A DNA stretch of 64,000 bases from Rhodobiaceae bacterium (GTDB lineage Bacteria > Pseudomonadota > Alphaproteobacteria > Rhizobiales > Tepidamorphaceae): NCBI GenBank assembly GCA_020637855.1, contig JACKJR010000004.1, forward strand, positions 62,001 through 126,000, given 5' to 3'. A program made the position numbers and the translations under genes. This document shows, piece by piece, positions 41,897 to 51,060 of the stretch; the stretch's first letter is position 1; each line of letters opens with the position of its first letter. The notes under the pieces were generated by a model. It was not told the DNA's origin. It did no database searches and saw nothing but the letters and a program-made list of their open reading frames with translations.

Positions 41897-44182
41897 CTAT
41901 CTGGCCGCTGCCTGAATCGCCCGCCAGACAGCTTCCGGTGTCGCCGGCATATCGATATGCGTGATGCCATACGCGCGGTGCAGCGCATCGACCACCGCGT
42001 TGGTGACAGCAGGCGACGCGCCGATGGCGCCGGCCTCGCCCGCACCCTTGAGACCGAGCGGGTTGGTCTTGCACGGCACGTTGCGCGTCGAAAACGCGAT
42101 ATCGGGGAAATCATCGGCACGCGGCAGGCAGTAGTCCATCAGCGATGCCGTCACCAGCTGGCCGCTCTCGTCATAGACCGTGCGCTCCATCAGCGCCTGG
42201 CCCAGCCCCTGCGCGATACCGCCGTGAATCTGTCCCTCCAGCATGATCGGGTTCAGGGTGACGCCGAAATCGTCGACCACGGTGTATTTCACCACATCGG
42301 TCTCGCCTGTTTCCGGGTCTACCTCGACCTCGACCACATGCATGCCGTTTGGAAACGTCGGCGCCTCCGGCGTGCGGCTGTCGGTAATGTCAAAGGGCTC
42401 TGGCGACGAAGCGGCAAGCTCTCCGAAGGACATCGTCCGGTCGGTTCCGGCAATACGCGCGCCATCTTCGAAAAGCTCGATGTCGGCGGCGGACGCTTCC
42501 AGCTTTTCGGCCGCATGTTTGCGGATCTTTTCAGCAAGCTTGTCGCCGCCGGTCTTCACGGCAGTCCCGCCGACGGGGATCGAACGCGATCCGCCGGTTC
42601 CCGCACCAAAGGCTATCTGGTCGGTATCGCCCTGGACCACCCGCACCTTGTCGGGGTCGATGCCGAGCGCTTCGCTGGCAAGCTGCGCATAGGCCGTGTG
42701 ATGGCCCTGTCCGTTGGACTGCGTGCCGATATAGATGGTGAGGACCCCATCCCTGCCGAGAGAAAGCCGGGCACGTTCCTCGCCGCCGCCGGAGCAGGCC
42801 TCGATATAGACCGCATGGCCAAGTCCGCGCAGTTTGCCGCGTTTCTTCGCTTCGCGCAGCCGCGTCCTGAACCCTTTCACATCGGCATTCTCGAAGGCCT
42901 GCTCGTGCAGCGCCTTGAACTCGCCGCTGTCATAGGTACGGCCCACCTTCGTGGTATGCGGCATGGCTGACGGTGGAATGTAATTGCGCTTGCGCAATGC
43001 CGCCGGGTCGATGCCGAAATCGCGCGCCGCCTTGTCGATCAGCCGCTCGATGACATAGGCCGCTTCCGGACGGCCCGCTCCGCGATAGGCATCGCAAGGC
43101 GAACTGTTGGAATAGATGCCGCGCACGCGCACCCCGATCTGCGGGATGCGGTAGACCCCGGCAATCAGCGCCGAACCGTTGGTGGGAACGAAAGCCGCCA
43201 GCTGCGACATGTAGGCGCCGAGATTGGCAAGCGTATCGACTTCCAGAGCAACGATCTTGCCGCGCTCGTCGAAGCCCATCTTCGCCTTGGTGATGTGGTC
43301 CCGGCCGTGATAATCGGCCAGGAAGTGATCGGACCGGTCCGCGATCCATGCGACCTTGCGGCCCGTCTTCTCCGCCGCGATCAGCACCAGCGCATATTCG
43401 CGGTAACAGAAATACTTGGTTCCGAAGCCGCCGCCCACATCCGGCGTGATGATGTGGAATTTCTCGCGCGGCTGCTTGAACACCATGCTGGCCAGGACGC
43501 CGATCACCAGATGCACGCCCTGTGAGCTGACTTCCAGAACATAGCGCCCGGTTTCCGGTTCAATGGAGCCAATGGCCCCGCGCGTTTCCATGAAATTGGT
43601 GACGACACGGTTGTTGACGAGTTCGATCTCGGCGATCTGCGTCGCCGACTTCATCGCCTCGGCGGCAGCACTGACGTTGCCGCCATGCCAGTCGAAAGCG
43701 ACATTGCCGGGCGCCTCACCATGAATGACCGGCGCGCCAGCAGCAACCGCCGCGCGAAGATCGGCCGCGACATCCAGCGGCGTGAAGTCGATCATCAGGG
43801 CTTCGGCAGCGTCGCGCGCCTGCGCCTCCGTCTCAGCCACCACCACGGCGAGCGTATCGCCGACGAACCGCACCCGTGATTTCGGCAATACGGGAAACTC
43901 CGGCACGGGAATCTTCGAGCCGTCGTGGTTTTCCGGAACATTGATGCTCGGCAGCGGATTCAGGTGAGCGGTATCTTCGGCCGTGATCACCGCCAGCACG
44001 CCGGGCATGGCGCGAACGTCGTCAGCATTCGAGATTTCGAAATCCGCATGCGCATATTGCGAACGCACCATGACCGCCCGCGCCGCATCGGGCGGAACGG
44101 TATCGGCCAGATAGCGGCCTTTGCCAGTGATGAATGTCGGGTCTTCCTTGCGCCGAAGTGACGCGCCAATGCCGAATTTCAT
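41897..44182 (-). CDS. Xanthine dehydrogenase family molybdopterin-binding subunit (CoxL form II type)
   Basis: A 761-residue large subunit of the molybdenum hydroxylase family. It begins MKFGIGASLRRKEDPTFITG, typical of CO-dehydrogenase-type large subunits. The active-site loop reads AYRGAGRPEAAYVIERL; AYRGAGR is the form II signature, in contrast to AYRCSFR of true CO dehydrogenase. The Mo-proximal glutamate lies in KGAGEAGAIG near the C-terminus. The likely activity is aldehyde or heterocycle oxidation. No FAD-binding medium subunit or [2Fe-2S] small subunit is present anywhere in the window. It is divergent from dppA across about 250 bp of non-coding DNA. Confidence 0.92.
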   Translation of the reverse strand: MKFGIGASLRRKEDPTFITGKGRYLADTVPPDAARAVMVRSQYAHADFEISNADDVRAMPGVLAVITAEDTAHLNPLPSINVPENHDGSKIPVPEFPVLPKSRVRFVGDTLAVVVAETEAQARDAAEALMIDFTPLDVAADLRAAVAAGAPVIHGEAPGNVAFDWHGGNVSAAAEAMKSATQIAEIELVNNRVVTNFMETRGAIGSIEPETGRYVLEVSSQGVHLVIGVLASMVFKQPREKFHIITPDVGGGFGTKYFCYREYALVLIAAEKTGRKVAWIADRSDHFLADYHGRDHITKAKMGFDERGKIVALEVDTLANLGAYMSQLAAFVPTNGSALIAGVYRIPQIGVRVRGIYSNSSPCDAYRGAGRPEAAYVIERLIDKAARDFGIDPAALRKRNYIPPSAMPHTTKVGRTYDSGEFKALHEQAFENADVKGFRTRLREAKKRGKLRGLGHAVYIEACSGGGEERARLSLGRDGVLTIYIGTQSNGQGHHTAYAQLASEALGIDPDKVRVVQGDTDQIAFGAGTGGSRSIPVGGTAVKTGGDKLAEKIRKHAAEKLEASAADIELFEDGARIAGTDRTMSFGELAASSPEPFDITDSRTPEAPTFPNGMHVVEVEVDPETGETDVVKYTVVDDFGVTLNPIMLEGQIHGGIAQGLGQALMERTVYDESGQLVTASLMDYCLPRADDFPDIAFSTRNVPCKTNPLGLKGAGEAGAIGASPAVTNAVVDALHRAYGITHIDMPATPEAVWRAIQAAAR

Positions 44183-44434
44183 GTGTCCGTCGTCTTGATT
44201 GCCGACCAGGTCATAACCTGATGCAGGTGGGATTTCAGGCAGGATACGGCCAAGATGGTCCAGCCACACGCCCTCGGCAAGTCATGCCACGACACACGAA
44301 ATTGCATGCCTCTCCGAAAGCCGCTTCCAATGATCCCGGTATCGGAGCTACCGTATCGGCGCAGTGCGCAGACCCGAGATGGAAATTCTGCTGGTTTTCC
44401 GGGCCTGCTCACTCGACAGGAGAGGGGAAGTACA

Positions 44435-46027
44435 ATGATGAAACTGAAAACGCTGCTGACCGGCGTGGCGCTTGCTGCCGCGCTGGCCGGAACGGCGCAT
44501 GCAAAAACGCTCGTCTATTGCTCCGAAGGCTCGCCCGAGGGCTTCGACCCGGCGCTCTACACGGCAGGCACCACATTCGATGCCTCGTCCAAGCCGGTCT
44601 ATAGCCAGCTCGTCGAGTTCGAGCCGGGAACCACAAAGACCGTTCCCGCACTTGCCGAGAGCTGGGACGTTTCCGATGACGGGCTGGAATACACCTTCCA
44701 TCTGCGCAAGGGCGTGAAGTTCCATACGACCGACTTCTTTACGCCGAGCCGCGATTTCAATGCAGATGACGTAGTGTTCAGCTTCGAGCGCCAGCTCAAG
44801 AAGGATCACCCCTGGCACGAATACACCGCTGGTGCCGCGTGGGAATATTTCAACAGTATGGACATGCCGGCGGCGGTCAAGGAGATCGCCAAGATCGACG
44901 ACTACACGGTCAAGCTCGTGCTTGCCAATCCGCAGGCGCCGATGGTCGCCAATCTGGCCATGGATTTCGCTTCCATCATGTCGAAGGAATACGCCGACAA
45001 ACTGGCCGCCGATGGCAAGATGGACATGCTGAACCAGCAACCGGTCGGCACCGGCCCGTTCCAGTTCGTCGCCTATCAGAAAGACGCCGTGATCCGCTAC
45101 AAGGCCAACCCGGACTACTGGGCCGGCAAGCAGGCAATCGACGATCTCGTCTTCGCCATCACCACCGACCAGGCAGTGCGCCAGCAGAAACTGATCGCCG
45201 GCGAATGTCATGTGACGCCCTATCCGAACCCGGCAGACATCGAGGCGCTCAAGGGCGACCCGAATCTCGTCGTAATGGAGCAGGAAGGCCTCAACGTCGG
45301 CTACCTCGCCTACAACACCAAGGTCGCTCCGTTTGACAATGCAACTGTGCGCAAGGCGCTCAACATGGCGATCAACAAGCAGGCGATCCTCGACGCGGTG
45401 TTCCAGGGCGCCGGCAAAATCGCCAAGAACCCGATTCCGCCGACGATGTGGTCGTATAACGACGCGGTTCAAGATGATTCGTATGATCCCGAGGCCGCCA
45501 AGAAGATGCTCGCCGATGCGGGCGTTTCCGGCCTGTCGATGAAGATCTGGGCGATGCCTGTGCAGCGGCCCTACAATCCGAACGCCCGCCGGATGGCCGA
45601 GCTGATCCAGGAAGACTTCGCCAAGGTCGGCGTGACGGTAGAAATCGTTTCTTATGAATGGGGCGAGTATCTCAAGCGTTCCAAGGAAGAGGACCGCGAT
45701 GGCGCCGTCCTGCTTGGCTGGACCGGTGACAACGGCGATCCGGACAACTTCCTCGGCGTGCTGCTGAGCTGTTCCGGCGTCGGCGGTTCCAACCGCGCCC
45801 AGTGGTGCAACGAGGAATTCGACGCTCTGATCAAGACCGGCGTCGAGACCTCTGACCAGGCCGCCCGCACCAAGGCCTATGAAGAAGCGCAGGTGGTGTT
45901 CAAGCGCGAGGCTCCATGGGCCACGATCGCCCATTCGATCGTCCACATGCCGATGCGCAAGGAAGTCACCGGCTACAAGATGGACCCGCTGGGCTCGCAC
46001 CGTTTCGACGGTGTCGATCTCCAGTAA
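44435..46027 (+). CDS. dppA: Dipeptide ABC transporter periplasmic binding protein
   Basis: A 530-residue solute-binding protein of family SBP_bac_5 with a signal peptide (cleavage after AHA, about residue 25). The mature start KTLVYCSEGSPEGFDPALYT closely matches DppA, as do GTTFDASSKPVYSQLVEF, FHLRKGVKFH and the C-terminal PWATIAHSIVHMPMRKEVTGY. DppA delivers dipeptides, and in some bacteria heme or 5-aminolevulinate. Cys residues near 230 and 430 are likely disulfide-bonded as in DppA. The start at 44435 has AGGAGAGGGGAAG upstream; a longer in-frame start at 44255 is rejected. Confidence 0.96.
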   Translation: MMKLKTLLTGVALAAALAGTAHAKTLVYCSEGSPEGFDPALYTAGTTFDASSKPVYSQLVEFEPGTTKTVPALAESWDVSDDGLEYTFHLRKGVKFHTTDFFTPSRDFNADDVVFSFERQLKKDHPWHEYTAGAAWEYFNSMDMPAAVKEIAKIDDYTVKLVLANPQAPMVANLAMDFASIMSKEYADKLAADGKMDMLNQQPVGTGPFQFVAYQKDAVIRYKANPDYWAGKQAIDDLVFAITTDQAVRQQKLIAGECHVTPYPNPADIEALKGDPNLVVMEQEGLNVGYLAYNTKVAPFDNATVRKALNMAINKQAILDAVFQGAGKIAKNPIPPTMWSYNDAVQDDSYDPEAAKKMLADAGVSGLSMKIWAMPVQRPYNPNARRMAELIQEDFAKVGVTVEIVSYEWGEYLKRSKEEDRDGAVLLGWTGDNGDPDNFLGVLLSCSGVGGSNRAQWCNEEFDALIKTGVETSDQAARTKAYEEAQVVFKREAPWATIAHSIVHMPMRKEVTGYKMDPLGSHRFDGVDLQ

Positions 46028-46037
46028 CCGGCAAGAT

Positions 46038-46068
46038 AACCGCTCCCTGCATCAAGCGGGGGGCGGTT
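46038..46068 (+). promoter_or_regulatory. Intergenic stem-loop between dppA and dppB
   Basis: A stem of ten pairs (AACCGCTCCC with GGGGGCGGTT, one G-T pair) encloses an 11-base loop in the 51-bp gap. No T-run follows, so it is not a classic terminator. A hairpin here would stabilise the dppA message 3' end and lower expression of the membrane genes relative to the binding protein, a common arrangement in ABC operons. Confidence 0.5.
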
Positions 46069-46078
46069 CCCGTTAGCC

Positions 46079-47089
46079 ATGCTTCGGTTCCTGCTCTCAC
46101 GCATCGGGTTGCTGATCCCGACTTTCATCGGGGTGTCGATCGTCGCGTTCAGCTTCATCCGCCTGCTGCCGGGCGATCCCGTTCTGCTGATGGCGGGAGA
46201 GCGCGGACTGTCTCCGGAACGCCATGCCGAGCTGTTGAAACAATTCGGTTTCGACCGTCCGATATGGGAGCAGTACTGGGACTACCTGCTCGGGATACTC
46301 CAGGGCGACCTCGGCATTTCCATCGTCACGAAGAAACCGGTCGTAGCCGAGTTTTTCACGTTGTTTCCGGCAACGGTCGAACTGTCGCTATGCGCCATCG
46401 TGCTGGCGGTGATGATCGGCATCCCGATAGGCATCATCGCCGCCGTCAAGCGCGGTTCGTTCTTCGATCACACCGTCATGACCACAGCCCTTATCGGCTA
46501 TTCGATGCCGATCTTCTGGTGGGGCCTGCTGCTGATCATCCTGTTCGCCGGCATCCTGCAATGGACACCGGTCTCAGGCCGCATCTCGCTGATTTATTTC
46601 TTCCCGCCCGTCACGGGTTTCATGCTGATCGACAGCTTGCTGTCGGGGCAGGACGGCGCGTTCCGCTCCGCTGTCAGCCATCTGATCCTGCCAACCATCG
46701 TCCTTGCGACAATTCCGCTTGCCGTCATCGCACGGCAGACCCGTTCCGCGATGCTTGAAGTGCTGTCAGAGGATTACGTCCGCACCGCGCGCGCCAAAGG
46801 TCTGTCCCCCTTTCGCGTTGTTTCCGTTCACGCGTTGCGCAATGCGATGATCCCGGTGATCACCACCATCGGTCTTCAGGTTGGCGTATTGCTGGCTGGC
46901 GCGATCCTGACCGAAACGATCTTTTCCTGGCCCGGTATCGGCAAGTGGATGGTGGAGTCGATTTCCCGCCGCGACTATCCGGTCGTACAGGGCGCATTAC
47001 TCATGGTGGCGAGCATCATCATGCTGGTCAATCTCGCCGTTGATATGCTCTACGGCCTGATCAACCCGCGCATCCGCTACGCACGGTGA
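46079..47089 (+). CDS. dppB: Dipeptide ABC transporter permease DppB
   Basis: A 336-residue inner-membrane permease with six membrane segments, starting MLRFLLSRIGLLIPTFIGVS. The periplasmic loop LPGDPVLLMAGERG is typical of DppB/OppB proteins. The cytoplasmic EAA loop, RTARAKGLSPFRVVSVHALR, contacts the ATPases. It pairs with DppC. The start ATG lies 52 bp after the dppA stop, downstream of the intergenic hairpin. Confidence 0.95.
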   Translation: MLRFLLSRIGLLIPTFIGVSIVAFSFIRLLPGDPVLLMAGERGLSPERHAELLKQFGFDRPIWEQYWDYLLGILQGDLGISIVTKKPVVAEFFTLFPATVELSLCAIVLAVMIGIPIGIIAAVKRGSFFDHTVMTTALIGYSMPIFWWGLLLIILFAGILQWTPVSGRISLIYFFPPVTGFMLIDSLLSGQDGAFRSAVSHLILPTIVLATIPLAVIARQTRSAMLEVLSEDYVRTARAKGLSPFRVVSVHALRNAMIPVITTIGLQVGVLLAGAILTETIFSWPGIGKWMVESISRRDYPVVQGALLMVASIIMLVNLAVDMLYGLINPRIRYAR

Positions 47090-47099
47090 GGGGGCGCAA

Positions 47100-48005
47100 A
47101 TGAGCGACACATCCCGCGCTGAAACGCCGAAACGCTCTGCGGAGGCCGAGGTCCTGGCCGAATTCTGGCACTATTTCAGCGAGAACCGCGGCGCTGTCAT
47201 TGGCCTCTTCGTCTTCGTGGCCCTCGTTCTGATCGCGATATTCGCGCCGCTCGTCGCACCGCACTCGCCCACACAACAATACCGCGACGCGCTTTTGCAG
47301 CCACCGGTCTGGGCGGACAACGGGACTGCCACCTTCCTGCTCGGCACCGATGCGGTGGGCCGCGATATTCTTTCCAGACTGATCTATGGCGCGCGTTTCT
47401 CACTTTTCATCGGTGTCGTGGTGGTCACCCTGTCGCTGACCATCGGCATTTCGCTGGGTCTGGTGGCGGGTTATGTCGGCGGCAAGCCCGACACCTTCAT
47501 CATGCGCGTGATGGATGTGATCCTGTCGTTTCCGAGCCTGCTGCTGGCGCTCGTTCTCGTCGCCATTCTCGGACCCGGCCTGATGAATGCGATGATTGCC
47601 ATCGCGCTGATCCTGCAGCCGCATTTTGTCCGGCTGACCCGTGCGGCGGTCTTGAGCGAGAAAAACCGCGACTACGTCACCGCCGCCCGCGTTGCCGGCG
47701 CAGGGCCATTGCGGCTGATGTTCAGGACCATACTGCCCAATTGCATGGCGCCGCTGATCGTGCAGGCAACGTTATCCTTCTCCAACGCGATCCTCGATGC
47801 GGCAGCGCTCGGTTTTCTCGGCATGGGCGCGCAACCGCCGACGCCGGAATGGGGCACGATGCTGGCCGAAGCGCGTGAATTCATTCTGCGCGCGCCATGG
47901 GTGGTGACCTTTCCCGGGCTTGCGATCCTGATCACCGTGCTCGCCATCAACCTGATGGGCGACGGGCTGCGTGACGCGCTCGACCCCAAACTGAAGCGGA
48001 GTTGA
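47100..48005 (+). CDS. dppC: Dipeptide ABC transporter permease DppC
   Basis: A 301-residue permease with the OppC/DppC N-terminal extension and the first helix AVIGLFVFVALVLIAIFAPL. The conserved LLGTDAVGRDILSRLIYGAR segment follows, and an EAA loop TAARVAGAGPLRLMFRTILP. The C-terminal GDGLRDALDPKLKRS is the standard end of the family. It follows dppB by 10 bp, with GAGGGG before its ATG, and overlaps or abuts dppD. Confidence 0.95.
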   Translation: MSDTSRAETPKRSAEAEVLAEFWHYFSENRGAVIGLFVFVALVLIAIFAPLVAPHSPTQQYRDALLQPPVWADNGTATFLLGTDAVGRDILSRLIYGARFSLFIGVVVVTLSLTIGISLGLVAGYVGGKPDTFIMRVMDVILSFPSLLLALVLVAILGPGLMNAMIAIALILQPHFVRLTRAAVLSEKNRDYVTAARVAGAGPLRLMFRTILPNCMAPLIVQATLSFSNAILDAAALGFLGMGAQPPTPEWGTMLAEAREFILRAPWVVTFPGLAILITVLAINLMGDGLRDALDPKLKRS

Positions 48006-48013
48006 TCCTCACC

Positions 48014-49015
48014 ATGCCGCTTCTCGATATTCGCAACCTGACCGTCGAATTCGCCACCGCCTCCGGGCCGTTCCGCGCCGTGGATAGCGTCGATTTTCAG
48101 GTCGATGCCGGGGAGATCCTTTCCATCGTCGGCGAATCCGGTTCAGGCAAGTCGGTGGCCATGCTCGCGGTCATGGGTTTGCTGCCATGGACCGCGACGA
48201 TCACCGCCGACCGCATGGCTTTCGACGAAACCGACCTGCTCAAGATTTCCCGTCGCCAGCGCCGCAAAATTATCGGCCGCGACATGGCAATGATCTTCCA
48301 GGAACCGATGACGAGCCTCAATCCGTGCTTCACGATCGGTTTCCAGATCATGGAATCCCTGCGCATCCATCTCGGTCTCAATCGCCATGATGCCCGCACC
48401 CGCGCCGCCGAATTGCTCGGCGAGGTCGGCATTCCCGATCCCGGGCGCCGCCTGCGCGCCTTTCCACACCAGATGTCGGGCGGCATGTCGCAGCGTGTGA
48501 TGATTGCCATGGCATTAGCCTGCAAGCCGCGCCTGCTGATCGCCGATGAACCTACCACCGCGCTCGATGTCACCATCCAGGCGCAAATCCTCGATCTGCT
48601 GGTCTCGCTCCAGCGTGATAGCGGCATGGGCCTGATCCTGATCACCCACGATATGGGCGTCGTTGCCGAAACCGCCCAGCGCGTTGTCGTCCAATATGCC
48701 GGCCAGCAGGTCGAGCACCGTGACGTGAAGGATTTATTCGCCGATCCCGCTCATCCCTATTCGGCAGCGCTCCTGTCAGCCCTGCCCGAACGTTCGACAG
48801 GGCGCACGCTCCCCTCGATTTCCGGCGTGGTTCCAGGGCAAGGCGATCGGCCTCAAGGTTGCCTGTTTGCCCCGCGATGCATCATCGCCCAGCCGGTTTG
48901 CCACCGCGTTGTGCCAAAACCCGCCGGAACTGAACTCGGCTGCGCGCTATGCCACATGCCGCTGAAACAAGGCCGGCCTAATCCACAACCCTCCATGAAG
49001 GAGGCGGCAAGATGA
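48014..49015 (+). CDS. dppD: Dipeptide ABC transporter ATP-binding protein DppD
   Basis: A 333-residue ABC ATPase. Walker A is GESGSGKSVAM, the Q-loop IFQEPMTSLNP, the signature MSGGMSQRVMIAMALA, Walker B LLIADEPTTALD, and the switch His is in ILITHDMGV. A C-terminal oligopeptide-transporter domain has the cysteine cluster CLFAPRC-x5-QPVCH, the segment that binds a [4Fe-4S] cluster in some DppD proteins. The ATG at 48014 is used; a TTG at 48002 overlapping the dppC stop is the alternative. The stop overlaps the dppF start by four bases. Confidence 0.95.
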   Translation: MPLLDIRNLTVEFATASGPFRAVDSVDFQVDAGEILSIVGESGSGKSVAMLAVMGLLPWTATITADRMAFDETDLLKISRRQRRKIIGRDMAMIFQEPMTSLNPCFTIGFQIMESLRIHLGLNRHDARTRAAELLGEVGIPDPGRRLRAFPHQMSGGMSQRVMIAMALACKPRLLIADEPTTALDVTIQAQILDLLVSLQRDSGMGLILITHDMGVVAETAQRVVVQYAGQQVEHRDVKDLFADPAHPYSAALLSALPERSTGRTLPSISGVVPGQGDRPQGCLFAPRCIIAQPVCHRVVPKPAGTELGCALCHMPLKQGRPNPQPSMKEAAR

Positions 49016-49998
49016 GCGGACCCGTCATCGTCGGACGCAATCTCCAGAAACATTATACGGTCGGCGGCGGTTTCATGCGTGAGCCTCAGATCGTGGAAGC
49101 CCTGCGCGGCGTCAGCTTCAGCCTGAAGCCGGGCAAGACACTGGCGGTCGTCGGCGAATCGGGCTGCGGGAAATCGACGCTCGCGCGCCTTGTCACCATG
49201 ATCGAGGAGCCAACCGCCGGAACACTGGAAATCGATGGCTGGAACGTCACATCGTCGGGGAGGGAAGGCCGCAATGCCTTTCGCACCCATGTCCAGATTG
49301 TGTTCCAGGATCCGTACGGTTCGCTCAATCCGCGCCAGAAGGTCGGCTCGATGCTCGAGGAGCCGCTTCTCATCAACACGAAGGATTCAGCCGCCGAACG
49401 GCAGGAAAAGGCACGCCAGATGCTGCGCCTCGTCGGCTTGAGGCCCGAGCACTACGACCGCTATCCGCACATGTTTTCAGGTGGCCAGCGCCAGCGCATC
49501 GCCATAGCGCGCGCGCTGATGCTCAACCCGAAGATTCTCATCCTCGACGAACCTGTCTCGGCGCTGGACGTGTCTATCCAGGCACAAATCCTCAATCTGC
49601 TCGCCAAACTGCAGGACAAGTTCCAGCTCGCCTACATCTTCATCTCGCACAATCTGTCGGTGGTGCGTCATGTCGCCGACGATGTGCTGGTGATGTATCT
49701 CGGGCGCACCGTCGAGGCAGCACCCCGTGACGAGATTTTCGCAAACCCGCGCCACCCCTATACCCGCGCATTGCTGTCGGCGACGCCCGTTGCCGACCCC
49801 AAGCATACCAGGCAGCGAATCCGCCTCGAAGGCGAACTGCCCTCGCCGATCAACCCCCCGTCCGGCTGCGCCTTTCATCCGCGCTGCCCACTGGCGATCG
49901 GCAAATGCGCACGAGACATGCCGGAACTCGAACTTGATGGTGAGGCGAGAGTTGCCTGCTACCGCGCAGGTGAAAAAATCCCGGAAGCTGCGGAGTAG
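49012..49998 (+). CDS. dppF: Dipeptide ABC transporter ATP-binding protein DppF
   Basis: A 328-residue ABC ATPase, the partner of DppD. Walker A is GESGCGKSTLAR, the Q-loop VFQDPYGSLNPRQKV, the signature FSGGQRQRIAIARAL, Walker B ILILDEPVSALD, and the H-loop FISHNLSVV. The C-terminal part ends with SGCAFHPRCPLAIGKCARD, again a cysteine-bearing oligopeptide-transporter C-terminal domain. It is the last gene of the operon. A large imperfect palindrome follows a few bases after the stop, before the convergent tRNA-Gly. Confidence 0.95.
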   Translation: MSGPVIVGRNLQKHYTVGGGFMREPQIVEALRGVSFSLKPGKTLAVVGESGCGKSTLARLVTMIEEPTAGTLEIDGWNVTSSGREGRNAFRTHVQIVFQDPYGSLNPRQKVGSMLEEPLLINTKDSAAERQEKARQMLRLVGLRPEHYDRYPHMFSGGQRQRIAIARALMLNPKILILDEPVSALDVSIQAQILNLLAKLQDKFQLAYIFISHNLSVVRHVADDVLVMYLGRTVEAAPRDEIFANPRHPYTRALLSATPVADPKHTRQRIRLEGELPSPINPPSGCAFHPRCPLAIGKCARDMPELELDGEARVACYRAGEKIPEAAE

Positions 49999-50003
49999 AT
50001 GTG

Positions 50004-50125
50004 ATTTCGCTCACAAGCTTCGTATCGCTCACGGCAAGCTCACTGACGATCGCCTCCGCGATCGGCCAACTTTTTGGCCGCCCTCGCGGAGCACGAGAAC
50101 GAAGTGAACTGTGCGTGAGCGAAAT
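50004..50125. terminator. Large imperfect palindrome between dppF and tRNA-Gly, probable bidirectional terminator
   Basis: The outer arms ATTTCGCTCAC (50004-50014) and GTGAGCGAAAT (50115-50125) are perfect reverse complements. The centre has CTCCGCGATCGGCCAA against TTGGCCGCCCTCGCGGAG around a T-run. The intermediate part pairs only partly. It lies between two tail-to-tail transcription units and could stop both. The GCTCAC/GTGAGC blocks recall those in the tRNA-linked repeats near 5.4 kb, but overall similarity is low. Confidence 0.5.
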
Positions 50126-50128
50126 AAA

Positions 50129-50203
50129 TGGAGCGGGCGATGAGATTCGAACTCACGACCCCAACCTTGGCAAGGTTGTGCTCTACCCCTGAGCTACGCC
50201 CGC
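50129..50203 (-). tRNA. tRNA-Gly (anticodon GCC)
   Basis: The minus strand shows a complete 75-nt cloverleaf: acceptor GCGGGCG/CGCCCGC, D-arm GCTC...GAGC, anticodon arm CAACC-TTGCCAA-GGTTG, a T-arm built on GTGAG-TTCGAAT-CTCAT with one G-T pair, and TCCA at the 3' end. The anticodon GCC reads GGC and GGT glycine codons. Confidence 0.97.
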
Positions 50204-50393
50204 GTCCTGTGCGCCGGGAAATCGGGTAAGGCCTGAGGTCAGGCGCTCCCGGCGCGAAGCGGCTGCCTATATGGCGCAAGCCAATCCGGAATGCAACAGC
50301 CTTGAACCGATATCGTTTAACACCGGTTGCAGCCCGCCAGACGCGGCATTAGAACGCCGCTCAGACCGCAAACCCCGTATTTCCGGAAATCCC

Positions 50394-50930
50394 ATGTCCG
50401 ATAGCCTTGACCATCCCGCCGACGGCCTGCCCACGAGCCCGGACGGGCTTTTCGCCCATCTGAACGGCCTTGGCATCGAAACGCAGACGGTAAGCCACCC
50501 ACCGCTTTTCACGGTGGAGGATTCGCAAAGCCTGCGCGGCGAGATTGCCGGCGGTCACATCAAGAACCTCTTCGTCAAGGACAAGAAGGGCAAGGTTTTC
50601 CTGATCGTCGTCGAGGAGGACGCAACCGTTGACCTGAAGACGATTCACACCCTGATCGGCGGATCGGGCCGGGTGTCCTTTGGAAAGCCGGAACTTCTGA
50701 TGAAGCTGCTGGGCGTGCGGCCCGGATCGGTCAGCCCCTTTGGCCTCATCAACGACACTGGCGGGATCGTCACCTGCATCCTCGACGAAAACCTGATGCG
50801 CCACGATGTGCTCAACTGCCACCCGCTGGTCAATACGATGACCACCTCGATACCGCGTGATGATCTGAAACGGTTCATCGAATCCACCGGTCACACCGCA
50901 AACATCGTCGCTGTCAGCAGCGGCAATTGA
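50394..50930 (+). CDS. YbaK/prolyl-tRNA editing-type protein
   Basis: A 178-residue protein of the YbaK/ProXp superfamily, which deacylates misacylated tRNAs in trans (for example Ala-tRNA-Pro or Cys-tRNA-Pro). Visible core: HPPLFTVEDSQSLRGEIAGG, the catalytic-lysine region KNLFVKDKKGKVFLIVV, VSFGKPELLMKLLGVRPGSV and SPFGLINDTGG. The pattern of SVSPFGL and N-D after it is that of ProXp-ala (PrdX)-like proteins. The start MSDSLDHPADG at 50394 is preferred over an in-frame ATG at 50271, which lies close to the tRNA. Confidence 0.9.
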   Translation: MSDSLDHPADGLPTSPDGLFAHLNGLGIETQTVSHPPLFTVEDSQSLRGEIAGGHIKNLFVKDKKGKVFLIVVEEDATVDLKTIHTLIGGSGRVSFGKPELLMKLLGVRPGSVSPFGLINDTGGIVTCILDENLMRHDVLNCHPLVNTMTTSIPRDDLKRFIESTGHTANIVAVSSGN

Positions 50931-51060
50931 ACGCAGGACCTGCATGGCGGGCTTTCTTTGGCCGCGATCGCACCCCATTTGACTGAAAACATGCTAGGCG
51001 TAGCGATGGCGCAGGAATATGCCTGTCTGGCGTACGCAAAACTTGAAAGCACGTATTACG

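Noticed and set aside
44348..46000. 550-residue minus-strand frame opposite dppA
   Set aside because: Full antisense shadow of a clear DppA coding sequence, with no recognisable domain.
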